Assembly: GCA_029379385.1 (NCBI GenBank)
Contig: CM055605.1
Span: forward strand, 19,069,001-19,133,000
Source of the DNA: Quillaja saponaria
Lineage: Eukaryota > Streptophyta > Magnoliopsida > Fabales > Quillajaceae
Direction: 5' to 3'
Length of the DNA stretch: 64,000 nt
The position numbers and the translations under genes are program-made. The notes beneath the pieces are model-generated. The model was not told the DNA's origin. It ran no database searches and worked only from the letters and a program-made list of their open reading frames with translations. Within the stretch, counting starts at the first letter, position 1. Every line of letters starts with the position of its first letter. This document shows positions 17,071 to 29,331 of the stretch, one piece after another.

Positions 17071-17357
17071 GTGTTTCTGGCTATCTGTTTAACAATATGT
17101 GCATCGATCATTGAATGGTTAGCAAATGATCCAATATCAATCTTATAATTTGAAAATAAAGCTGTGAGTTATGAAGCTTCTGGTAGCTCAATGGGGATGA
17201 AGATAGTATTGTATGCCTTGGTTTAGTTGCCATTGTTGCTTTTTGCTTTTTCTTATTCAAGGTATGGCAAAAGAAGAATAGAGCACAGCAACAAGCTCGT
17301 CTTTTAAAGTTGTTTGAAGATGATGATCTTGAAGTTTAACTTGGAATTCGAGACTGA
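17071..17357 (+). pseudogene. Broken first copy of a duplicated small membrane-protein exon
   Basis: This copy matches 17385-17678 over its full length, about 314 bp apart. It has lost the reading frame through stops (TCTTATAAT for a Glu codon, GTTTAACTTG for VEL) and small indels. Its second half still reads FFLFKVWQKKNRAQQQARLL before the stop. The two copies form a tandem duplication in which this one has decayed further. Confidence 0.7.
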
Positions 17358-17384
17358 AAATTTGTCTTTTTATTTGTAAATTTT

Positions 17385-17678
17385 GTGTTTCTGGCTGTTT
17401 GTTTAACAATATGTGCATCGATCTTTGAATGGTTAGCGAATGATCCAATATCAATCTTAGAATTTGAAAATAAAGCTGTGAGTCATGAAGCTTCTGGCAG
17501 CTCAATGGGGATGAAGATAGTATTTGTATGCCTTGATTTGGTTGCCATTGTTGCTTTTTGCTTTTTCTTATTCAAGGTATGGCAAAAGAAGAGTAGAGCA
17601 CAACAGCATGCTCGTCTTTTAAAGTTGTTTGAAGATGATGATGATGATCTTGAAGTTGAACTTGGAATTCGAGACTGA
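17385..17678 (+). pseudogene. Small two-helix membrane-protein exon or retained gene fragment
   Basis: A 97-codon open frame with two hydrophobic segments: VFLAVCLTICASIFEWL at the start and IVFVCLDLVAIVAFCFFLF in the middle. A basic, polar stretch (KVWQKKSRAQQHARL) and an acidic tail (EDDDDDLEVELGIRD) precede a TGA. It opens with GTG, not ATG, and I see no convincing splice acceptor in front. It is therefore either a last exon whose upstream part is lost or a processed fragment. I do not recognise the family. The broken copy at 17071 shows that the unit was duplicated locally. Confidence 0.45.
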
Positions 17679-18803
17679 AAACTTATCTTTTTGTTTGTCA
17701 AATTAATCAAATTGAAGAGGTTTGCCTTGTTTTCTTCACGTTGATCTAAACATATTATTGTAGGAGATCCTAATGATCTTTTGAAAAATTCTTATATTTT
17801 ACTCTTGAATTTCTTACAATTTAATTTAGTGATGGTACTCAATCCAGAATTGTCAAAATATTAGAAAATATCCCCGTACACTTTTCTAAATATACATCCT
17901 AGGTTCTAATTTCTATAAAGTTGCATGTGTCCTATCTTGACTTTGGACCTAGTGTTTTCGTAGATTCTACCTATTTTTCATGTTGAAATCCTTGTGTTAC
18001 TTTCTCGGGTTTAGTTTGGAACATTGGGCTAATGAATATTCTTTGGTTCAGCTTGTTAATGTATTGACTCGTTATCTTAGTTATGACCAGTTGAACACAC
18101 TCTAGTACACCCAGTTTTGTCAAACCTCAGTGTTATATCACAGCCTCCTACACTTGAACCTATAGAGACTTATATGGAAAACAATAACAAAACAACTTGA
18201 TGAGCTTAGTGCTATACAAGTGAGGTGGTTGAAATGTTAGGTCATGACCTCAAAATTTAATAATTATTCTATATTTTAATCAATAATTGAAATGTATTTT
18301 TCTTACACATTGATTTGTACAGTGTGTCATGTTATATATGTTGGAAAAGTATAACAATAACAATAGCAAGGGATAATTAATTTTCATGCCAGATTTGAAT
18401 GATGATCACCTTTTCTATAAGACAGTAACATAGTTGCACCCTTATTCTATAAACATGATCATTACTAAAAAAAATAAAAATTCATTCGAAGGTAAAATAG
18501 AAACTTTCTACATACTAGTTGCAAGACATAATGTAGATAAATATATATATTTATATATAAAAACTGAGAGTTATGAGACTGTAAATCATGTCATTCACAC
18601 TATTTTTTACCAACTATATCCCTTAATTTTGGTATTTTATGGTCATTTTTGCCTATCCTTTAATAATTTGTCAAATATTTGACAAGTTTTATAAATATCA
18701 AAAGAATACTTCATATTTTTAGCCCGTTTTCAAAATGAAGTTACAAATGTAAGGTTTTCCTGGAACAAGTTGTCACTCCTAACATAGAGACATGATTGGC
18801 CGA
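17679..18803. other. Non-coding stretch
   Basis: No gene or clear repeat is seen. The last five bases (GCCGA, 18799-18803) may be the target-site copy of the adjoining solo LTR. Confidence 0.45.
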
Positions 18804-20816
18804 TGTAACACCCTCTGTCCTTAATCCTATACTTAATCTACTTAATAAACTCTTAAGCCAATTTAATCAGTAATCAAACTCTTAAACTTATTTAATTGGT
18901 AATACTTTTTTTTCTTGTATTTTCTAGCATTTTTATTTTCCTCCTACGGTGATACTTCATAATTTTCTTTAGACATTCTTGTTATTTCACTTCACACCAT
19001 ACGACCATGATTAGTGATCTTATATTCCTCCTTCTAAATTTTATCTTTTCTTCCAATTAGCTTTAAGTCTATGTTACTTTATTTATTAACAAAGATTTAC
19101 CTAAGAAATGTAACTTGTGAATCATGGATTAATATTTCTAAAGACACAATTTGCAAACTATTACTTATACATTTTAGTAATACTAGACTTCCTTCCAAAA
19201 TTAATACCATTACGAAGTAAACTTGTTAAGAACACAATACAACTTTATACAAAAGCAACTCCATACTACATAATCGTATTTCAACACAAATACTTCTTTG
19301 TTTTTCAAAAAAGATCCACTTGTCATCTTTTTCCATTACATAGACCATGCCTTTCTCCAAGGAAAACAATACACCACATCCATAGCACTAATTAATCTGC
19401 ACATCAAGATGAAGGAAAGTGAAGCGAACCTCAACAAGCATTCATACATGACAACGAAGGATTCTTGATAACAGTTTTAAAAATATAGGAATATGTAATG
19501 CAAATTAGCCTTTTTTCTCATGTCCTTTAAATTTCTTAAAAAATATTCACTTTCCATTTCATATGCATAGAGGATATAAGAGTAGCTTGAAGAATATAAG
19601 AGTAACAAGAAAGTAGCTTTCAAAGCAAGGATAAAATAAAACAAAGAAATGAATGAATACTTGCCTAAGACCCTTAGCCTTATTTTCTTTCTTTCTTTCT
19701 TTCTTCTCCTACGCCTCCTTCTTCATATTTCCTCTCGGTTTTCTCTTTCTCTTTCCTAGCTTATGGTTTGCCTTTTTCTTTTATTTCTTACAATTTCTCT
19801 TACTTTCTTTGTTTTCTTACTTTCTACTTTTCTCTCATTTTCTCTACTTTCTTACTTTCTCTCAATTTTTCCTATGCATTTCGGTCACTACCTCCCCTAT
19901 CCTATTTATAGTGCATGGCCAAGGTTTAGAATTTAGGAGAAAGTTTCATTTCCTATTTTACCCTTTTAGTTCTCTAAAATTACAACCACCTACTTATCAT
20001 TCTCTAAATTGACATGTGCATTTTCTTCCTAACGCATGTCTTCCTCCTATTCCCTAGTTTAGATTCTTTAATTATTAGTAAGCCACCTAGTTACCTTAAA
20101 TCTCTACACATATCCATCATAATCATTTTATGGACACCTTGTTACCTTAATTCCTTACACATGTCCTACTTAATTATTTCATATACACCTAGTGTTTTCC
20201 TTACCTTTCACTTGTCTAGCAATCTTTCTATGTTAATTATTACTTACTACCTTATGTCCTAACTTTCTTCCACATGCCCTTCTAATTATTTCAACTTTTT
20301 CACTTTTTCCCTCCTTACAACTAAGCCTTTTCATTAATTGCAAGTTGCCACACTTAATCTCCTACTTACACTTAATTCATCACATTTCTTATTCTAGCAA
20401 GTAACCTATATTTTATTATTTTCTCTTCTTCCTTGAACAGGGCTCTTACACCTAATCCATCACATTTCCTTTTCAGGCAAGAAACCTATATTTTATTATT
20501 TTATCATTTTCTTTCAATACCACCATATAGCATTTTTCCATCTTTGTTCCAACTCCTACACATGTCCATATTCTTATATACGTATATACATGTACATATA
20601 CGTACATGTATTTTATACATATTTTTATACGTATATACTATTCATATACTAATACATATCCTATACGTATTTTTATATGTATTTTATACGTACATGTACT
20701 ATTCTTATACATGAAATAATATGTAATTAAATTTTAATCCTATTCAACTCATAAGATAATTACTAATTCTATAATTAATCTAGGTATTAATTTTGGGGGT
20801 GTTATAGCCGGAGGAA
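18804..20816 (-). repeat. 2-kb solo LTR with near-matching 5-bp target duplication
   Basis: The left end is TGTAACACCC and the right end GGGGGTGTTATA, which together form the inverted termini common in plant Ty3 LTRs. The flanks are GCCGA (18799-18803) and GCCGG (20817-20821), four of five bases alike. A TATA box (CACTATAAATAGG) on the minus strand near 19906 gives the orientation. The interior has long pyrimidine runs (a TTTC microsatellite near 19685-19710) and an alternating TATACGTA/CATGTACA tract at about 20578-20710. No coding domain and no second LTR are seen. Solo LTRs arise by recombination between the two LTRs of an element. Confidence 0.6.
20578..20710. repeat. Alternating TATACGTATA/CATGTACA tract
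   Basis: Low-complexity sequence of alternating purines and pyrimidines with many small palindromes (TATACGTATA, TACATGTA). It lies inside the solo LTR and could form cruciform or Z-like structures. Confidence 0.6.
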
Positions 20817-21960
20817 TGGATAACTAAACCTCCGAAACCCTAACTCAAAAACAAAGAAACAAATATGACTTTTGACTAAAACAAAGAATAAAAGTAAAAT
20901 TTAGAAGACACAAGTTAACTACAAAATGGTTATGTACTAAAATGTGTAACAATTTACTAAAAATTTTGGTAAAAGTTTCCTGAAACTGGAACATGCCCAA
21001 AATACAACCAAAGTACGCCTGATTACATTAACTGATTAACACAATAATCACACCATACACAGGGAAGCTCCGGTCCTACCATATCATAAATAATAAATAA
21101 CTAGACTATTACACAACAAAATATCAGGCACCCCATAGTTCTAGTATGACTAAAAATTTTCATTCTTGACTTCAAGTGAGATTTCAAAAAAATACCTTAC
21201 CGCACGCTATTAGCAAGTCAAGGCTCGAAAATGAAATATACTAAAATTTTGTTACTAAAAAAAACAATAGAAGAGTAAAGAGTCCTACAGACTCTAGTGA
21301 GTAGAAAAACGTACCTAGAGAGTACTAACATCACTCAACACATGTATATAATATATAGTCAATTAATATCAACATATCATAAATTTGAAAATAACTAAGG
21401 TTACACGTATGCAAATATGGAAAGCATCAAACTTAACAAACATAGATTAAGTAATACACTACACCATCAAATCAAAATAATCAAAACATACAAAGGGCCA
21501 ATAGAGAAATTCAGACCCGCACAACAAATATCTCTTTTCACCGAGCATTTTCGTGCCTGCACAATAAATTTATTCTTTGTACACAATCCATCCTATTGAG
21601 GTTAAGTACTCTATTATTTTAAAACACTTATCATAATCAGAATATCTTACGTGCACCCGAATTCTAATTCAGAAATAAAATCATTTTGGAAAGAAAATAT
21701 TTTCCCTTATCAACCACAAATAATTTTAAACATCAAATATAATTTAAATAACATAATGAAATACAACCTATGCTTATTTTTTCATATAAAATATCTATTC
21801 AAATACATATAAAATTACATATAATAATCTAGCAACCAAATGTAGCAGTTAACCACTTACCGTTTACTAATCTTACTCGTCATTCCCTCTTTAGTCCACA
21901 CGTGTTATTGGCTTAACCACAAGTTCTGGAGCTGTAATTAAATTTTCATAATATTACTTA
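20817..21960. repeat. Diverged 1.15-kb repeat, copy 1
   Basis: It aligns in direct orientation with 23215-24390. Shared blocks include AAACAAAGAAAC, GGAACATGCCYAAAATACAA, AGCATAG, CAAAGGGCCAA, CCYGCACAACAAA, GGTGCACCCG and AGTTAACCACT. The copies differ at many sites and by small indels. No coding frame is open in both. It probably belongs to an LTR or leader of a Ty3-type element, which is not proven. Confidence 0.7.
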
Positions 21961-23214
21961 GTTTGTCTACTTTATAGGTTATAACCTTTTAATTACAAAA
22001 ATCTATAGATACAAAGTTTCAAGTATTTATTTAAAGTTAACCTATTCTTTAGGCATTTTCATAATCATCTTAGATATATATTCTTTTTCAACTTACTTAC
22101 TTAATAAATTTCAACAAAACCAAGTTTAAACATTATCTTTAGGAAGTTAGCTATCTTAATTATTTAAGAACTTTTCCTAAAATTAATCTTGAACTCACTC
22201 AATTTCTCACATGAACACAAATAGGGCACTTTCAAAATTTATGGTTGCCAACCTCGGATTCTAATGTTTATAAAATTCTCATACTTGAGAATTAAATTAT
22301 GAAACTTTCTATTATAGATTATCAAGATTTTATGAATAATTCATATTCAGCATCCAAACTCATTTACACCAAAACAGGTTCAGTCAAGATCCGAACATGA
22401 CAACCGTGACTTCCAACATCTCTAAAATACACATAACATGAAATTAAAACTTGTAAAGCTCCACATTTGTCCTTTAATATATTATAATCAATTCTTATTT
22501 AGGGGTCCTAGCTAATTCAAATCACAACCCCCGACAAAGTTTCTTAAACTGACTGAAGCTCATCTAAAATCCTACACGAACCCTACTATAGTCCAATAGC
22601 TCTAATGATAAATATACCTTGAATTAGGTTACGAAACTTTCCAGGTATTATCTTAAGACCCTAAGATACATTTTCTCTTTGGAACTCATAATTTAATTTA
22701 GTCTATAAACACTCAAAATACCCGATTTATATGAACCATAAAATCTGATCCCTGCTTCCCTTTTCAATAATCACTCAATTCTACATCAATTATTTCCATC
22801 ATTGCCAACTTGTATTTTACCTCATAGTAAAGCTCAACTTCAATCCTTTGACCATACCAAAAGGAAGTAACTAAGTTTCAAGACAAATAAGGAAATTAAG
22901 TAACTCACACACTTATTTCTTTTAGGCTTTTCAACAAATACCTTAAATGTAATTTATCTTATTGCTTGTGAATGTATATATATATATATTCACCTCCCAA
23001 TGAAATCAACACCACCTTATTAATTTTTATATTACCAATATTTTGCCCACAACCATAAAAGTAAAAAGCTTTACCTAACTTAACATGGCTTTTAGGACAA
23101 CCAAAAACAATATTGCAATTGAGCAATTTATTTGAAATTTAGCACAATTAACATAAATATTTAAAATCTGCTTATACAATATGTCTCTCTACTATTTTAT
23201 TATCACACCCCTCA
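21961..23214. other. Non-coding stretch between the two repeat copies
   Basis: AT-rich sequence without a supported gene. A TA microsatellite lies near 22975-22990. Confidence 0.4.
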
Positions 23215-24390
23215 CAGAGGTATAACTGGCAGGAAAATTGGGTGACCAATCCTCCATAACTTTGATTTCAAAACAAAGAAACACATATGACTCTTGATTA
23301 TACCAATGCATAAAAACAAATTTTATAGAACATAAGTTAACTTTTTTAGTTTGTTTACTATAACAAATAATAATTTATCAAAACATTTAGGCAAAGATTC
23401 CCTGTAATGTGGAACATGCCTAAAATACAAATATATAATTTTTGGTTACATTAAACTAGGTAACAACAATTGCAATATAACAAGGAGCTTTGCTCCCCTA
23501 ATATCATAAACAATATTCATTAACTAATACACACAAAATCTATCATGACACTTAAAACCCTAATGTGATTGCAAACTTTCATCCTGTGGCTTCAAGTATG
23601 AGATTCTGAAGAATACTTTTTTGTATAATATAGACAAGTCACGCAATATAAATCGAAATCCTATTAGAAAATGTACCCAAAAGGGTACTAGCATCACACA
23701 ACACAAGTATATAACATATATAGTCGATTAAAATCAACAAATAATGAATTGAATACCACTAAGGTACTTACATGTACATGATTACAGAAATATAAGCTTA
23801 ACAAGCATAGTTCACATAGCATTTTGTGTAATTCAATAAAACAATCAAAGCAATTCACATCATACAAGTCAAACAAAGGGCCAACTGAGTAATCCAGCCC
23901 TGCACAACAAAAATCTCCTTCTACTGGGCATTTACGCGCCTGCACAACAGGTTATCCTCTGTACACAATATATCCCACCGAGGCTGAGCACTCAATTCTT
24001 TTAAAACACTTGTCAAAATCAGAATATTTCAGATCAGAATATCAAATCAAAATATCCTAGGTGCACCCGGATTTTGGTTTTGGAAATAAAAACGATTTCG
24101 GAAAAAGATTCACTTGTTGGCCTTTATCAATCACAAACAATTTCAATTAGCAAACATAATTTAAATAACTCAATCATCGCAATATGATTCTTATTTACCA
24201 TTACATCTTATATATACATAAATACATCAAACACTCAAACACACTAATCTAGCAACCAAAAGGTAACAGTTAACCACTCACAAAGCTCAAGGATGTGGTT
24301 CGTCAGTCTGTTTAGTCTACAAAGGTATTGGAATATCCTCGACATGATCCAAAACTGAAAATCATCAAATCATATATTGTTTAAAATAAA
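23215..24390. repeat. Diverged 1.15-kb repeat, copy 2
   Basis: Direct repeat of 20817-21960, starting about 2.4 kb after copy 1. It opens after a TCACACCCCTCACAGAGG phrase that resembles the start of a plant LTR. Order of the shared blocks is the same as in copy 1. Confidence 0.7.
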
Positions 24391-25850
24391 TATTTTTATG
24401 ATTAATTTCATGATTCTTAATTTATTATTTACTTAAGATATTTATGTAAATCAATTATATGTATAATAACATTTAAGTTTCAGTTAAGAAATTTGTTTAA
24501 CATATAGGATGCATATTTCCTTCTATATGTGAATTAGGAGTCCATGTACTTATATACCTCCCAATACGATAAGTATACCTTCTTAACTCCATTTATTACT
24601 TATATTCCTATCGTTGACTTAAACTTACTTTAATCACTTAAAATTAATCAAGAGTTGAAACTATATATTCCCATCGCAAACATAAATAAGTTTTTAATCT
24701 ACTCTTTCTAATTCCTATGATTTTTATTACTATTCTATATTTTTCTTAGCTTTTATTCATATCTTTAATTGAAATTCATGTCATTCTTAACTTAACTCAC
24801 TAATTATCCATAATTTGATTCACATAACACTAAACTAATAAAACACTCTAAAGCTAAATTTGATTATCTTAACTTATTATATATTGTTAGAAGTCTTTAC
24901 TCTACTATACCATGATTAAACTTTTAAATAACATATAAATACACAACTTAACATAATTGAAATTTAATTAATTCATCTCATTATAATCCATTACACCTAA
25001 CCTATCTAATGCTCATGGCACAAGGAAATTTTCTGCACCCCACTCCCCTCGTTGCCATGACATCAAAGATATACAAACCTCTTTTTCTTTTCTTTTTTCA
25101 CTCCATACCCAGTTATAAGGAATAAATAGGCAGCCAAGTTTCCACCCAAAACAGGGGACAAGCAACTTGGTAGTTTACCTTCAATCTATAGCTATTCCTC
25201 TCCTTCCACATAACCATACCTTTACTTTCTTTGAATTAAGACATAGCTGCTAAACACAATCAAACCACACCTTTGCTCCACTCCACCAACCAGCATGCAA
25301 GACATCTTAAGCACCCAAGTAAAAGAAAGCTACAACCATTCTTTAATGGTAGTAAGACAGCACACGACTAGACAAGGAAGAGTGTTGTTATCCTTTCAAG
25401 TTACCACAGCTAACACACTTTAACTACCCACCACCCCAATAGAAAACCAAAGGAAAAGGAAAGAGTTTGCTACAAGTAAAACCCATTAAGAAATTGAATC
25501 TTTGATGCAAAAAACAAAATGATTCTCAGCCAGCAACAAGAAAAGCAGAGCTAAAGCAAAACATAGGACGACAAGAAAAATAAAAAAATTAAAAAAGAGA
25601 CAAAGTGCAGATAAGTTGGTTCACGAAAAAGGAAAAAAGAAAGCAATGGAAAATTATAAAAATATGAACTTATGGCCTACATTTGACTTTAAAATGTATG
25701 GTGTGACAAATTATTCTATGAATATGTATATAGAAACATATATTATAAGGATTTTCTATCTTATGAATTTGTTGTACACATAAAAATACACATGTTAATT
25801 TCTAAATTTCAAGACAGTACAAAGGAGAGAAAGTAGTAATGATGAAGATA
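24391..25850. other. Non-coding stretch
   Basis: No gene is supported. From about 25010 the base composition is less AT-rich, with purine-rich stretches (AAGCAAAA, GACAAGAAAAATAAAAAA) that weakly resemble 32880-33020 on the other side of the pararetroviral insertion. Confidence 0.4.
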
Positions 25851-25879
25851 GGGTTTGATATTTTGATGCCCTTCATGAG

Positions 25880-26210
25880 AAGTCTTTCTTCCTTTAAATA
25901 GAAGAACTAGATAACTAGATAAGGGAGAATTTGTTCTAGATAAGATTACAAGATAAAGAGAATCTTTATTATCCACTTTTTGAGCTGGAAAGTAGATTTC
26001 CTCAGATAAAATTGAGATTTCTTATCTTTTTTTATCTGAACTGTCTTGGCAAAAAGTGACTTGTCAGGGTTCCATCATATTGGCTATGTTGTGTTCTGCA
26101 ACACTGTCAAATGAGTAAGCACCATCACTTTCTACTGTCAGTGTCGGCTGCTTTGTCAGCTACTTCTTGTTCCATAATTGCATCCGTAATTAAATCTTCT
26201 TGTCTTTCTA
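25880..26210 (-). promoter_or_regulatory. Likely pararetroviral promoter (35S-type position)
   Basis: On the minus strand this stretch follows the last viral coding region and ends in a TATA-like TATTTAAAGG (25900-25891), a few tens of bases before a likely start. Upstream are AAGATAAG/CTTATCT repeats and a GACAAAGCAGCCGACACTGACAG-like block (about 26130-26160). Caulimoviridae carry their full-length RNA promoter in the intergenic region at this place. No exact TGACG element was found, so activity is uncertain. Confidence 0.5.
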
Positions 26211-26239
26211 CCTCAAAATATTTGATTTTGTAAATATTT

Positions 26240-27478
26240 GATCACAAAGATCCATTTGTTCTTTGGATCTTTTATAATTTACAGGAAGCATTGTTGTAAA
26301 AATTCTTTTTCCGTCGGTTATAGAAAAATAATCTTTACTTTCAATATAATTTATCTTTTTGACCAATTATTGAAGACTTCTAATGTAGTACTGATCTCCT
26401 GTGATTGCTTTTCGAGCACTAAGTGTTTCATCAGAATTTGATAAATCAAAATCATGATCAGCTGTTTTGATTCGAATCCATAGCTGATAAAGCTGATAGA
26501 ATTTTTCTCTTTGAAAATATCTCATCATACTGGTAATATTGAGGGTGAACATATGATTTGGTTTATCTTCCATAATAGTATAAAGAATCGTTATTTTTGA
26601 GAAAGGAGCATAACCCTTGAAATTTTGTCAAATTTTTGTTTTTCAAGGATTATGGTTTTCATAAATCTCATCTCAACACTTTCTATGTCAAAGGTTTCAA
26701 AAGAAGCACAAAAGGTCAATTTTGGAATATTGATTATATTCCAATATTCAGAAGTGATGACGATATAAAAAGAAAATTATTCTAATTTTTCTAGGAGTTT
26801 AAAATGATAAGCATTGTCTATGCTGCTCATAGTTTGAAAGATAATTCTGTTGAGAGAATCATCTTAGCTTTTTCATAAACATTTATTCTCTTAGCTTTAT
26901 GAAAAAATGGATCATCATCTTGTTAACTTCCAAATAATTTTGATATCAAGAATAGTGTTAATTTGATCAAAATTAACTTCTTTATCCCATTGAACTTCTT
27001 TAAGAACTTTTGTAGTTAAAACTTTAAAATTTTTAAAGATATTGGTTTCATTAACCAATTCTTCTGATAGTTTTCCCAAATATTTCCTTAAAGTTATTTT
27101 CTTTTCAAGGATATGAGATTTCCAAACACCATTTAAAGGTTCATAAACATTTTCTAGTAATCCGGATTATAGAAGTCTGAAACTTGTTTAGTTTCTTCTT
27201 CTTTTTTCTTCAGAAATTAACATTCCGCCTTTTACACTGTTTGTGCATATGATATAGGCTATAGGCTGGTATGGTTGATAGTATAGTGGTCTACCATGCA
27301 TAGGTCGTGGAAGAAAATTGGTATATGTTAGATGCATAGGTCCAGTAAAGGGAAATTTAGAAATATTAGGAGCATTTAAAGATTGTCCTTGTTGAGGATT
27401 ACACCTTACTTTTGGTTTTACTATTTGTCCATTCTCCTATAGTTCCAACTAAATGTTTTTTACCTTTATCCTTCATTG
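26240..27478 (-). pseudogene. Pararetroviral region downstream of RNase H, broken ORF
   Basis: The minus strand continues after RNase H with a broken frame. It contains a proline-rich stretch (LPRPMHGRPLYYQPYQP, about 27260-27310), a segment around ILEKKITLRKYLGKLSEELV (about 27050-27110), and a 68-codon open part near 26367-26573. Caulimoviridae often encode a translation transactivator or inclusion-body protein here. I cannot align it with confidence to that family, so the assignment rests mainly on position. Confidence 0.4.
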
Positions 27479-27479
27479 G

Positions 27480-27850
27480 CTGGCTCTTTTTTGCTCAGAA
27501 AATCTATAAAAAAAAACTTTATTACTTTTGAGATGTTCTATATCAAAAAGATATTGACAGATAAAATTATACTATCTAATTCTTCGTGGATTTTCTTCTC
27601 CTTTTCTAGATTTAAGAAAATCTTTCACTGCTTGATTGTCAGTTCTAATAAGAAATTTATCTTTATCTCAATAAATATGAAATCTTTTTAAGTCCATTTT
27701 TTATGGCTAAAAGTTCTTTTTCATAAATAATATAATTAATTTCATTGGCCTTAAATTTTCCTGAATTTTTCTTCTTTGTTTACTATAGCTTTTAAAACTG
27801 CTCCCTAATGTTCATCACTGGCATTAGTTTCTAATATTAGTTTATCTCCT
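27480..27850 (-). pseudogene. Pararetroviral RNase H remnant
   Basis: The minus strand encodes a broken RNase H domain with LILETNASDEH, KANEINYIIYEKELLA and RTDNQAVK read across frameshifts. The first catalytic Asp position reads Asn (ETNASD), and a TAG follows soon after. It lies directly after the reverse transcriptase in the viral direction. Confidence 0.75.
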
Positions 27851-27899
27851 TCTTTAAGAAAATAAACACTGTGCAAATTTTCTATTTCATCTTTTATTT

Positions 27900-28657
27900 T
27901 CTTAATTAATTTAGAATTTTTTTTCTTCCTGAAAGAATTGTTTATTCTTTTTGAGTATTTCTAGTAAAGGTTTTTCCTTTTTAGATAAATCTTTTATAAA
28001 ATTTCTTCCATAGTTTAAGATTCCTAAAAAACTTTGTAGTTATTTTTTATCTACAATTTCATTAGGAAAATCTTTTATTTTTGTAAGAATATGCTCTTGC
28101 AACTTAATCCTTTTTGGAGTTAAATTTAATCCTCATAATTCTATTTTCTATTTTTCTACTTCTACTTTCTTGGGACTCAGGATAATTCCACGTTTTATGA
28201 AAATATCTTGAACTTGTTCTAAATGTCATTTATGTTCTTTTTCTGTTTTAGAAAAAACAAGAACATCATCTATATAAACAATACAAAACTATTTGATATT
28301 TAAAAAATATTATCCATCCAATTTTGAAAAATTTGTGGAGCATTACATAAACCAAATGGCATAATAGTCTATTAATAATGTCCATATGGAGCACTAAAAG
28401 CAGTCAAGGGTTTTGACTATTCAGTTAATTTTAATTACCTGAAACCTGACTTACAATCAAATTCACTAAAATATTTAGCTTGTCTTGTTTGATTAACAAG
28501 AATATCTTTTCTAGGTATGAAATAACCATCAAATTCAAGATTTTGGTTTAATCTTTTGTAATTAATGACCATTCTAGCTTTTCCTTTTTTTTATTTCTGA
28601 ATCATTTCTTATCATATAAGCGGGACTAGAATGAGGACTAGTAGTTGATTCTATTAA
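27900..28657 (-). pseudogene. Pararetroviral reverse transcriptase remnant
   Basis: On the minus strand STTSPHSSPAYMIRN marks the start of the RT domain. FCIVYIDDVLVFSKTEKEH (about 28285-28230) is the active-site box with both Asp codons intact. Many stops and frameshifts lie between. The sequence is clearly different from the RT fragment at 10530 (FCIVYIDDV against FIIVYIDDA, different flanks), so it comes from another pararetroviral lineage. Confidence 0.85.
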
Positions 28658-29275
28658 TCATTTTTCTAATAATTCTTTAATTTGAATTTCAAATTCATCT
28701 ATATCTTGTTTAGTATAGACCATTGGTTTGACCCTAATTATCTTATTAGGATTTGATAACTTGAAACTACAATATCTAGGATTGTTTTCCCATAATTTTA
28801 AGGGATTTTCGCTAAAATTTGGCTCTAATTGTTTATAAAACCAATGTGAAGTTTCTAAAATTTGAATTTCATCTTTCTTTTTAAAAGGTTCAAATCCTTT
28901 ATCACATCTATACTTATGTTCTACAAGTATAGGTATGGATGTTTTCTGTCCATTTAAAGTTAATTTTAAAAAATTATTATCTAATTTTAGAGGAAAATAT
29001 TTTTGTAAAAAATTATTTCCTAACAACATGTCTCCATGCTAATGGAAAACATAAAATCTTTGGAATAAGAAATTTTTTATTTATTCGCCAAATTGGTATA
29101 TTTTTAGTTTTGTATTCAATGACAATTTTTCTGCCATCTATTCTCTTGGCTAAAATAGGACACTTCATAAATACCCATTTTTCTATAGGTAAAGCATTAA
29201 TTCTACATGTACTAGTAGTAACACTTGTATCTATTAAAACATCTAATTGATATGTTTTATATCCGACAAAATTAA
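28658..29275 (-). pseudogene. Pararetroviral aspartic protease remnant and linker to RT
   Basis: The minus strand shows VLIDTSVTTSTCRINALP (about 29245-29195) in the place of the retropepsin active site. The motif reads D-T-S where the family has D-T-G. MLLGNNFLQKYFPLKLDN near 29029 is the C-terminal loop of the same fold. A 123-codon open frame continues from there to the start of RT. At least one frameshift separates the two protease halves. Confidence 0.75.
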
Positions 29276-29331
29276 AGTTTCCTAAAACATAATTATATTT
29301 CTTTTTATTTTAATGTGAGAAAATAATATCT

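Noticed and set aside
19653..20012. 119-codon open frame rich in Phe, Leu and Ser
   Set aside because: It is a translation of pyrimidine-rich low-complexity sequence inside the solo LTR, without a domain pattern.
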